64,000 nucleotides of DNA from Ekhidna lutea (GTDB taxonomy: Bacteria; Bacteroidota; Bacteroidia; Cytophagales; Cyclobacteriaceae), in NCBI RefSeq assembly GCF_900188325.1, contig NZ_FZPD01000001.1, positions 558,001 through 622,000 of the forward strand, read 5' to 3'. How positions within the stretch are numbered: position 1 is the first letter of the stretch; each line of letters opens with the position of its first letter. The notes under the pieces are model-generated. The model made no database searches and was not told the origin of the DNA. It was given only the letters and a program-made list of their open reading frames with translations. The position numbers were made by a program, and so were the translations under genes. Of this stretch, positions 8,375 through 14,924 are shown piece by piece.

Positions 8375-9802
8375 ATGACATCAATTCAAACATATATCAA
8401 CCAAACAACAAAGGCTGCCCCACTGGCAGTCTTTCGCATTTTCTTTGGCTTGATGATGTTCATCAGTATCATTCGATTTTGGGCGAATGGATGGATTGAA
8501 AAACTATACATAGAACCGACCTTCTTCTTTTCCTATTACGGTTTTGAGTGGGTGAAGCCACTGGGTGATTTCACTTATGTACTGTTCACCTTATGCGGCA
8601 TATCTGCATTGGCGGTTGCGGTTGGTTTTCGCTATAGAATAGCCATTGTGATCTTCTTCCTCAGCTTCACCTACATCGAGCTGATGGATAAAACCACCTA
8701 TCTCAATCACTATTATTTTGTAAGTGTGCTTAGCTTCCTGATGATCTTTTTGCCCGCAGAAAAATACTTTTCATGGGATGCTAAAAAAGGTGGAGCATCA
8801 GAATTAGTTCCGAAATGGAGTATCGATAGCGTCAAACTACTGTTAGGAATTGTATACTTCTATGCAGGCTTAGCCAAATTGAACTCAGACTGGTTATTTC
8901 GAGCCATGCCATTGAAGATATGGTTGCCCGGACGATACGACATACCTATACTGGGAGACTTTCTCCATCAGGAATGGGTCATCTATGCATTTAGCTGGGG
9001 AGGAGCTCTATATGATCTAACCATTCCATTCTTATTGCTTTGGAAGCGGTCGAGACTCTTTGCATTTGTTTTAGTGGTTGTCTTTCATGTTCTCACCCGA
9101 GTGCTGTTCCCAATCGGCATGTTCCCATATATTATGATCGTTAGCGCACTCATCTTCTTTGATGCGAGCGTGCATGAGTGGATTATTAGAAAGATCAGTG
9201 TTGTTTTTAACGTCATTTCTCACCTGACCAGCCGTCAGGCTGGTCAGGTGAGAAATCCCATTCCATTGGAAAAACATTATCAATCCCAAGAAAGATTTCT
9301 CCCTTCGGTCGAAATGACGGTTGAAAAAGAAAAGGAGTCTCCAAAATGGAAACTGACCATCCTCGCTATTTTCTTCACCATCCAACTCCTCCTTCCCTGG
9401 CGATACCTTATGTATCCGGGAGAGCTATTCTGGACCGAAGAAGGCTTTCGGTTTTCATGGCGAGTGATGCTGATGGAAAAGGCAGGCTATGCCAACTTCA
9501 AAATAGTAGATCGGACAAACAATGAAACTTTTTACATTGACAACAGTGACTTTTTGACCTCTTTTCAGGAGAAACAAATGTCATTTCAGCCGGATTTTAT
9601 CCTGGATTATGCGCACTATCTTCGCGATCATTTTGCTGCGCAGGGAAAGGAAGTGGAGGTCTATGTGGAAAGCTATGTTGCATTAAATGGACGTAGGAGC
9701 CAACCATATATCGACCCTTCAGTTGATTTGGCAAACCAAAAAAAATCTTTCAAACACAAAAACTGGATACTTCCATTCAAGGATGAGATTAAAGGGATTT
9801 AA
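8375..9802 (+). CDS. HTTM-domain membrane protein (vitamin K-dependent carboxylase-like)
   Basis: A 475-residue polytopic membrane protein. It opens VFRIFFGLMMFISIIRFW, typical of the HTTM/gamma-carboxylase-like family, with repeated hydrophobic segments to about residue 275 and another near 327-345 (ILAIFFTIQLLLPWRYL), then GELFWTEEGFRFSWRVMLMEKAG, a well conserved family stretch. Bacterial members in iron loci have no proven reaction. Residues about 279-315 are encoded by a 109-bp palindromic element (9211-9319) that looks inserted into a variable loop while keeping the frame open. The gene starts 64 bases after the imelysin gene and its 3' end overlaps the TonB receptor gene by 20 bases. 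Confidence 0.8.
   Translation: MTSIQTYINQTTKAAPLAVFRIFFGLMMFISIIRFWANGWIEKLYIEPTFFFSYYGFEWVKPLGDFTYVLFTLCGISALAVAVGFRYRIAIVIFFLSFTYIELMDKTTYLNHYYFVSVLSFLMIFLPAEKYFSWDAKKGGASELVPKWSIDSVKLLLGIVYFYAGLAKLNSDWLFRAMPLKIWLPGRYDIPILGDFLHQEWVIYAFSWGGALYDLTIPFLLLWKRSRLFAFVLVVVFHVLTRVLFPIGMFPYIMIVSALIFFDASVHEWIIRKISVVFNVISHLTSRQAGQVRNPIPLEKHYQSQERFLPSVEMTVEKEKESPKWKLTILAIFFTIQLLLPWRYLMYPGELFWTEEGFRFSWRVMLMEKAGYANFKIVDRTNNETFYIDNSDFLTSFQEKQMSFQPDFILDYAHYLRDHFAAQGKEVEVYVESYVALNGRRSQPYIDPSVDLANQKKSFKHKNWILPFKDEIKGI
9211..9319. repeat. 109-bp palindromic repeat element inside the HTTM gene
   Basis: The element is bounded by 9-bp inverted ends, CGTCATTTC (9211-9219) and GAAATGACG (9311-9319). Inside is a perfect 19-bp stem (9215-9233 with 9238-9256) with a four-base loop. 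The right half contains AGATTTCTCCCTTCGGTCG, a sequence type I recall as common in intergenic repeats of Bacteroidota. It is read through in frame. Confidence 0.65.
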
Positions 9803-12260
9803 GCTGGCATTTGTATGGACTTTGATGACTGGCCCACTTATGGCTCAGTTTACTTTGTCAGGAACCATCGTAGATGCGGAGAGCGGAAATCCAATAAGCA
9901 AAGCGGAGGTTTATGATCGCAACTCCAGCCAGCTGACCAGCACCAGCAGATCCGGATATTTTGAGATTCACAATCTCGAGCCGGGGAATCATCAGATAGT
10001 AGTGATGTCTCTGGAATATCAAACACTGGAAAGTGAAATTGTCCTAAATGGAGATCGTGAAATCACTATTCCGATGGAAGTCTTTCAGCAAGAACTTTCC
10101 GAGGTGGTGATCAGTCGAAAGCGGGAAGAAATTTTTGCATTGAATCGACTTCAGCCTGTAGAAGGAACGGCCATTTATGCAGGAAAGAAATCGGAAGTTG
10201 TGCTGCTTGATCAGATGGTAGGAAATGCAGCAACTAACAACGCCCGACAAATTTATTCGCAGGTGGTTGGGCTGAACATTTACGAAAGTATCGACGCGGG
10301 ATTACAATTGAATGTTGGAGGGCGGGGGCTGGATCCAAACCGAACATCCAATTTCAATACCAGGCAAAATGGATATGACATCAGTGCAGATGTGCTGGGA
10401 TATCCCGAAAGCTACTACACTCCACCGGCCGAAGCACTTAGTGAAATTCAAGTGGTAAGAGGGGCTGCATCCTTACAGTATGGAACCCAATTTGGTGGCC
10501 TGATCAACTTCAAAATGAAGCAACCGGCCGACAAGCCAATTGAGTTGGTATCACGGCAATCGGTAGGTTCATTCGGACTGTTCAATTCGTTTAATTCACT
10601 GAGCGGTACTATGGGTAACTTCTCCTATTACACTTATTTCAACTACAAGACCGGGGATGGATTCAGGTCCAACGCAGGATTCGATTCTAAAAATTATTTT
10701 GGAAGCTTTGGTTATGCGTTTTCGGAGCGTACATCTGCCACCTTGGAATTTACCTCACTGAATTACCTTGCTCAGCAGCCTGGCGGACTTACTGATCCGT
10801 GGTTTCAGTCAGATTCTGCCTATACGGTCAGTAACCGATCCCGAAACTGGTTTGAGGTAAACTGGAAGCTTTACGCGCTAAAGCTTGAACACAAACTGAC
10901 AACTAGAACCGATTTGAGTCTCACCTTATTTGGTTTGGATGCCGAGCGTAATGCGGTTGGATTCAGAGGCGATCCACGTGAACTCAATGCGAACCCCATC
11001 ACTCAGGAAGATGAACAAGAGCCCAATGGAAGCTATGTGTATTCCAGAGATCTGATCCGGGGACAATTTCAAAATTGGGGTGCAGAAGCGCGCTTTCTCA
11101 CCCGTTACGCCCTAGGAAGAAAAGATGCGGTTTTGCTTTTAGGTTCCAAGTATTATCATGCAAATAACACGAGTCGACAGGGGCCGGGAAGCAGAGGCAC
11201 TGGCGCAGATTTTGATTTTACTCTCGAGGAGAATCCAAATTATGTTAACCAATCAGATTTTGAGTTTCCAAATAGAAACCTGGCCATTTTCGGAGAAAAT
11301 ATACTCTTCATCAACGACCGTCTTTCAATCACACCAGGTTTTCGATATGAGTTCATTAGAACGGCTAGCAAGGGAACCTACAATGTAGAGGATATAGACC
11401 TGGCTCGTAATGTGACACCTTTAGGAGATAGTACGGATAATCGCACATTTGAACGATCTTTTGTATTACTGGGAATAGGACTTAGCTACTCACCTTCTGA
11501 TAATTTTGAATTGTACGCAAACGTGTCTGAGAACTATCGATCCGTGACATTTTCCGATATCAGAATCACAAATCCTACCTTCTCGATTGACCCTAATATC
11601 AGCGATGAGGAGGGCTACACATTTGATATGGGTATTCGTGGAAAATGGCATGAATTAATTTCCTATGATGTGGGTCTTTTCAGCATGCTCTACAAAAATC
11701 GAATAGGAGTAATTTTTGATGATCGGGCTAAAAGAGTTCGGGGAAATATTGGAGATGCACTGATTATAGGCCTGGAATTTTTTGCTGACGTAAACCTGGC
11801 TAAACCGATTAAACTTCCGACAGACACTTATAAATTGAACTTGTTTGTGAATGCTGCGGCAACAGAATCAGAATACCTGCAATCTGACGACAACAATGTG
11901 GCTGGCAAGAAAGTGGAATTCATTCCACAGGTCAATATGAAAACAGGTTTGAGATTTGGCTACAGGAATTTGTTAGGTAGTTTTCAGTTTACTTACTTGT
12001 CTGAGCAATACACGGATGTAGAAAATTCACCGATTCCTGATGGGAGCAATAATCGGAATGGACTGATTGGAGAAATTCCGGCTTACAGCATAATGGACCT
12101 ATCACTTTCCTATGTCATTGATCGTTTCAAGATCGAAACAGGAGTAAACAATTTATTGGACGAGAAGTATTTTACTCGGAGAGCGACAGGTTATCCGGGC
12201 CCGGGGATTATCCCATCTGAACCAAGAAATTATTACTTAACGCTGCAATTGAAGTTATGA
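9783..12260 (+). CDS. FecA-like TonB-dependent outer-membrane receptor
   Basis: An 825-residue receptor. Signal peptide MRLKGFKLAFVWTLMTGPLMAQ, then a carboxypeptidase-like regulatory domain (FTLSGTIVDAESGNPISKAEV, about 23-105), then a plug with [20 protein letters not shown] and EIQVVRGAASLQYGTQFGG, then the 22-strand barrel ending in NYYLTLQLKL. The GGRGLDPNR plug type is that of ferric-citrate/siderophore receptors (FecA group). It would import an iron chelate or heme using TonB energy. The ATG at 9783 starts the signal peptide and overlaps the HTTM gene by 20 bases; the stop overlaps the next start (ATGA), indicating translational coupling through 12709. Confidence 0.88.
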   Translation: MRLKGFKLAFVWTLMTGPLMAQFTLSGTIVDAESGNPISKAEVYDRNSSQLTSTSRSGYFEIHNLEPGNHQIVVMSLEYQTLESEIVLNGDREITIPMEVFQQELSEVVISRKREEIFALNRLQPVEGTAIYAGKKSEVVLLDQMVGNAATNNARQIYSQVVGLNIYESIDAGLQLNVGGRGLDPNRTSNFNTRQNGYDISADVLGYPESYYTPPAEALSEIQVVRGAASLQYGTQFGGLINFKMKQPADKPIELVSRQSVGSFGLFNSFNSLSGTMGNFSYYTYFNYKTGDGFRSNAGFDSKNYFGSFGYAFSERTSATLEFTSLNYLAQQPGGLTDPWFQSDSAYTVSNRSRNWFEVNWKLYALKLEHKLTTRTDLSLTLFGLDAERNAVGFRGDPRELNANPITQEDEQEPNGSYVYSRDLIRGQFQNWGAEARFLTRYALGRKDAVLLLGSKYYHANNTSRQGPGSRGTGADFDFTLEENPNYVNQSDFEFPNRNLAIFGENILFINDRLSITPGFRYEFIRTASKGTYNVEDIDLARNVTPLGDSTDNRTFERSFVLLGIGLSYSPSDNFELYANVSENYRSVTFSDIRITNPTFSIDPNISDEEGYTFDMGIRGKWHELISYDVGLFSMLYKNRIGVIFDDRAKRVRGNIGDALIIGLEFFADVNLAKPIKLPTDTYKLNLFVNAAATESEYLQSDDNNVAGKKVEFIPQVNMKTGLRFGYRNLLGSFQFTYLSEQYTDVENSPIPDGSNNRNGLIGEIPAYSIMDLSLSYVIDRFKIETGVNNLLDEKYFTRRATGYPGPGIIPSEPRNYYLTLQLKL

Positions 12261-12709
12261 AATATGCAAGTCTCTTGTTTCTGGTAGTATCCCTGTTTTC
12301 CTGTTCTCAAAAAAAGAAGAAAAAGGAAGTGGAGGCATATCCTGTCCTCGAAACCATGGGATATTATCAGCGTTTTTCTCAAAAGCTTTGGCTTGCAGGC
12401 ATCAATAAAAACTGGGAATTGGCTGACTTTTATACCCATGAACTGGAGGAGGTGACGGAGCATTTAATTGAGGGAGATGTAATTCACGATGACTACAATC
12501 TCAGCAATCTCACAGTACAAATGTTGCTACCAAAAATTGAGAAAGTAGAGGAGGCCATTCGACAAAAAGACGAAGTACTCTTTTTAGACAATTACAAGCT
12601 AATGATCAGCTCCTGTAACCTGTGCCACAATACCACAAAGCACAATTTCATCAAAATCACCACGCCCAATGATTCCTCGATTTGGAATCAGAATTTTTCA
12701 CTTGACTAA
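12257..12709 (+). CDS. small lipoprotein with a CxxCH heme-attachment motif
   Basis: 150 residues. MKYASLLFLVVSLFSC gives a lipobox at LFSC (Cys16). After a Lys-rich stretch the rest looks helical, and Cys120-Asn-Leu-Cys123-His124 is a c-type heme attachment motif near the C-terminus, as in cytochrome c' -like four-helix proteins. It overlaps the TonB receptor by ATGA, so the two are probably co-translated. A heme lipoprotein here could carry electrons to reduce imported ferric iron or simply bind heme; this is inference. Without a cytochrome c maturation system in view I cannot confirm that heme is attached. Confidence 0.7.
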   Translation: MKYASLLFLVVSLFSCSQKKKKKEVEAYPVLETMGYYQRFSQKLWLAGINKNWELADFYTHELEEVTEHLIEGDVIHDDYNLSNLTVQMLLPKIEKVEEAIRQKDEVLFLDNYKLMISSCNLCHNTTKHNFIKITTPNDSSIWNQNFSLD

Positions 12710-12717
12710 ATGTATTT

Positions 12718-12734
12718 TTTAGAAATGTTCTAAT
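12718..12734. promoter_or_regulatory. Fur-family-like box C (imperfect)
   Basis: TTTAGAAATGTTCTAAT matches the box A pattern with mismatches in the right arm. It lies 9 bases after the CxxCH lipoprotein stop and is the first of three boxes before the ferritin unit. Confidence 0.5.
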
Positions 12735-12742
12735 AAGTGCCT

Positions 12743-12757
12743 GTCGCCGCTGGCGAC
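12743..12757. terminator. short hairpin between boxes, possible weak terminator
   Basis: GTCGCC-GCT-GGCGAC is a perfect 6-bp GC-rich stem followed by TTT. It could end the receptor operon, but the T run is short and overlaps box D. Confidence 0.4.
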
Positions 12758-12774
12758 TTTAGAATAATTCTAAA
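12758..12774. promoter_or_regulatory. Fur-family-like box D (perfect palindrome)
   Basis: TTTAGAATAATTCTAAA, a perfect 17-bp palindrome. It sits just upstream of the predicted -33 element (CTTG at 12779-12782) of the ferritin unit. Confidence 0.62.
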
Positions 12775-12778
12775 TAAG

Positions 12779-12810
12779 CTTGGAACATTGGTGAACTGGA
12801 TTTACGTTTG
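12779..12810 (+). promoter_or_regulatory. promoter of the Cys-rich protein/ferritin unit
   Basis: TACGTTTG at 12803-12810 is a full match to TAnnTTTG; CTTG at 12779-12782 is one base off the -33 TTTG with the ideal 20-base spacing. Box E begins 8 bases after the -7 element and so covers the transcription start. Confidence 0.55.
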
Positions 12811-12817
12811 CGTTGTA

Positions 12818-12834
12818 TTTAGATAGATTCTAAA
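12818..12834. promoter_or_regulatory. Fur-family-like box E
   Basis: TTTAGATAGATTCTAAA, a near-palindrome at the predicted transcription start and 14 bases before the ATG at 12849. Confidence 0.58.
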
Positions 12835-12848
12835 TAAGGATTAATTGA

Positions 12849-13034
12849 ATGAGTAGTATCCCTTTACAGCTTCCGGTTTCCAAGCTCTATGAAGAGCACC
12901 TTCAAAAGAATAAAAAGAAGGGTAAAAAGTTGAAAGCTGAGTGCTGTTTCAAGTACATGAAAAAGAAAGGAAAATACTGCAAGTCATGTCCAACATTACA
13001 CGCAATGTGCAAGAATGCAGGAAGAGATATATAA
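12849..13034 (+). CDS. Cys-rich basic mini-protein, possible metal binder
   Basis: 61 residues: a Lys-rich middle and five cysteines at 32, 33, 44, 47 and 54 (ECCFKYMKKKGKYCKSCP, then HAMC). The CxxC pair plus the other cysteines suggests binding of a metal or an Fe-S cluster; no family is recognised with confidence. It is the first gene after three Fur-like boxes, overlaps the next gene by 20 bases and precedes ferritin, so a role in iron handling is a reasonable inference. Confidence 0.6.
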   Translation: MSSIPLQLPVSKLYEEHLQKNKKKGKKLKAECCFKYMKKKGKYCKSCPTLHAMCKNAGRDI

Positions 13035-13350
13035 AACGAAAAGCGCTTCAATCGCGCAATGCGAGCATACAGACTCGTTTTTGCTGATGTACGATCAGGA
13101 AGAGATCGCATTTAAGCTGTGTGATTTGTATGTTTTCCGCAAGAGCATCATGGGTTTTGATATTATGGAATTGCTGGAAAGTTCTGCTCCTGATGTAGAG
13201 ATTGTGCACCTTCCTCACTGTGATCGTTTTTTGGTTCTTTCTCTTCGTGAGATACTGGAATTTAGAGAGCTTCTAAACGGAACGTTCGATACCTTAGCAC
13301 TTAATAGTGCTGTTCAGAGGATTCTACGAAAGAACGTATTCAACTTTTGA
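13015..13350 (+). CDS. small protein of the ferritin unit, possibly DUF6686-like
   Basis: 111 residues, cytosolic, no signal peptide or membrane helix. It reads MQEEIYKTKSASIAQCEHTD, then LLMYDQEEIAFKLCDLYVF, and ends in helices. The length, the early cysteine and the LxFxxxxLxF layout recall short Bacteroidota proteins annotated DUF6686, but I cannot confirm this by eye. It overlaps the Cys-rich gene by 20 bases and lies 44 bases before the ferritin start, so the three are probably one transcript under the iron boxes. Confidence 0.6.
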   Translation: MQEEIYKTKSASIAQCEHTDSFLLMYDQEEIAFKLCDLYVFRKSIMGFDIMELLESSAPDVEIVHLPHCDRFLVLSLREILEFRELLNGTFDTLALNSAVQRILRKNVFNF

Positions 13351-13394
13351 TCAGTTGTATTAAAGGAAGTCAAAAACCGAAAAAGACAATTCAC

Positions 13395-13922
13395 ATGAAA
13401 GATATCTTAAGAAGACATCACGTATTGAAAGACGAGATTGTTGATGTGCTTAACAGACAAATAAAAATGGAAGCACACTCATCCGCAGCTTATCTGGCAA
13501 TGGCGGCATGGTGTGATGTGAGAGGGTATGATAATAGCGCTGACTTCTTCTTCCAGCAATCAGATGAAGAGCGGAAGCATCAGATGAAATTGTTTCATTA
13601 CTTATGCGACATGGAGTGCGATGCTGTTTCTCCAACGGTTGGTGAAAGCCAGCATGACTTTGGTTCGTTGAGAGAAGTTTTCGAAAAAGCATTGGAGCAC
13701 GAGATCGCAGTTTCTGACGCGATCCATGAGATTGTAGGCGAATGCAGAAAATACAATGACATTGCAACGGAAGAATTCATGCGCTGGTTCGTACAGGAGC
13801 AGATTGAAGAAGAGTATGTAGCCAGACGTGCACTCGAATTATTTGATGTGCTTGGCGAAGACAAAATTGCTCTTGGCATGTTCGAGGAAAGAATCCTTGA
13901 GATCAAGTACGACGAGGGATAA
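13395..13922 (+). CDS. ferritin (non-heme, bacterial type)
   Basis: A 175-residue iron-storage protein that oxidises Fe(II) at a di-iron centre and stores it as a mineral in a 24-subunit shell. Ferritin motifs: EAHSSAAYLAMAAWCDVRGY with the first Glu ligand region, QQSDEERKHQMKLFHYL with the ExxH ligand pair, and WFVQEQIEEEYVARR in helix D. The ATG at 13395 begins MKDILRRHHVLKDEIVDVL, a normal ferritin start; the frame is open further upstream but without homology. It ends the iron-box-controlled unit and is followed by two hairpins. Confidence 0.92.
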   Translation: MKDILRRHHVLKDEIVDVLNRQIKMEAHSSAAYLAMAAWCDVRGYDNSADFFFQQSDEERKHQMKLFHYLCDMECDAVSPTVGESQHDFGSLREVFEKALEHEIAVSDAIHEIVGECRKYNDIATEEFMRWFVQEQIEEEYVARRALELFDVLGEDKIALGMFEERILEIKYDEG

Positions 13923-13934
13923 CCCCTTAGTCAA

Positions 13935-14006
13935 AACGCTGTTAGGGGTTCCAAACCCTAACAGCGTTGATAGCTTGAAGCTTCCTATTTAGGAAGCTTT
14001 TTTTGT
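13935..14006. terminator. double hairpin, bidirectional terminator
   Basis: First hairpin: a 13-bp stem, AACGCTGTTAGGG (13935-13947) with its complement ending at 13968. Second: AAGCTTCCT (13978-13986) with AGGAAGCTT (13991-13999), followed by seven T. It separates ferritin from the convergent peptidase gene ending at 14009. Confidence 0.8.
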
Positions 14007-14008
14007 AG

Positions 14009-14920
14009 CTACCACCTTGCCTTGCTACCCCTCACGTCTACATGAATAAAGCCACTGTGACGGCTGTTTTTACGATAGAAACCAAGACCCCCAACAAAGT
14101 AGCTGTAACGATCTTTCGAGTATTCACTCTCAACAATGTTATAGAATATCCGAACATCTTTTTCATCGACAGTTCCATCTTTGTTTAAATCATCCATCCT
14201 ACCATCTTTATTCTGATCTATAAAGATATCTGCAGCGCCACCGTAAACGTGACGGCTATACTGAACATTTCCTATTGATTTGTTGTAGAAAGGCGTTCGG
14301 TATCCGCTGATAAACCCAAATGTTTCAACTTCATACCCTTTCTCATTTACTCGTTCCAGAATGAATTCGAGTTTGAGCAGAAGCCGCTCTCTGACCATTA
14401 CATATTTTGGGAAGTCGCCTGCTTGTTTACAAAGGAATTGACTCAGGGTAAAATGTGGCGTCAGCTTTAAATGTAGGTTTTTTTGAGTTACCTCAAACAG
14501 TCCTTTTGGAGGGTTATATATTTGATTACCTCTTAACGGTTGAGAAGGGTAACTTCCTATCCTGTATTTATTTAAATATTCACCACTCATTTGACTGAGC
14601 GGAGTAAGCACCAAAACATTTACCGTGATCACGTTTCCGCTTTTATTGGTAACATTAGCTACATATACCCCGGGTGTAATGGGAGCCGATAACTTCCAGC
14701 GAGTGTTAAAAGCAGTAGCATTTACAGTGACCTCTGAGCTTTTTACAGTGATTGCTTCAGTGCTACTTATCACGATCTCTGCCCCTGGCATGATGAAAGT
14801 TGAAAAAAGCTTATATGGATTTATTTCGCCATTGACTGTGACCGAAAATCCAGCCCTTTGTGAGTCAAAGGCATGCACTGAAAGCCATGAAATGCAGATG
14901 AGAAGTAATAATTTTTTCAT
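14009..14920 (-). CDS. secreted M15/DUF882-type peptidoglycan peptidase
   Basis: 303 residues with a signal peptide (MKKLLLLICISWLSVHA). An N-terminal beta-rich region (about 20-110) precedes an M15-like zinc peptidase domain (about 155-303): SGYRTPFYNKSIG, then YSRHVYGGAADIFID with the SRHxxGxAxD zinc motif (His224, Asp231), and HVD near the C-terminus (His293, Asp295). Between them is DQNKDGRMDDLNKDGTVDEKD (235-255, written here in outline), two calcium-loop-like DxNxDGxxD units. It would cut peptide cross-links or release D-amino acids in the periplasm. It lies 4 bases after the L,D-transpeptidase gene, so the two are one operon. Confidence 0.78.
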   Translation of the reverse strand: MKKLLLLICISWLSVHAFDSQRAGFSVTVNGEINPYKLFSTFIMPGAEIVISSTEAITVKSSEVTVNATAFNTRWKLSAPITPGVYVANVTNKSGNVITVNVLVLTPLSQMSGEYLNKYRIGSYPSQPLRGNQIYNPPKGLFEVTQKNLHLKLTPHFTLSQFLCKQAGDFPKYVMVRERLLLKLEFILERVNEKGYEVETFGFISGYRTPFYNKSIGNVQYSRHVYGGAADIFIDQNKDGRMDDLNKDGTVDEKDVRIFYNIVESEYSKDRYSYFVGGLGFYRKNSRHSGFIHVDVRGSKARW

Positions 14921-14924
14921 CGAT

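Noticed and set aside
9071-9385. Minus-strand open frame within the HTTM gene
   Set aside because: Shadow of a well-supported membrane protein; the frame is kept open by the palindromic insert.
8375-9802. Calling the HTTM protein a vitamin K-dependent gamma-carboxylase
   Set aside because: The family resemblance covers the membrane domain only; carboxylation has not been shown for such bacterial proteins as far as I know.
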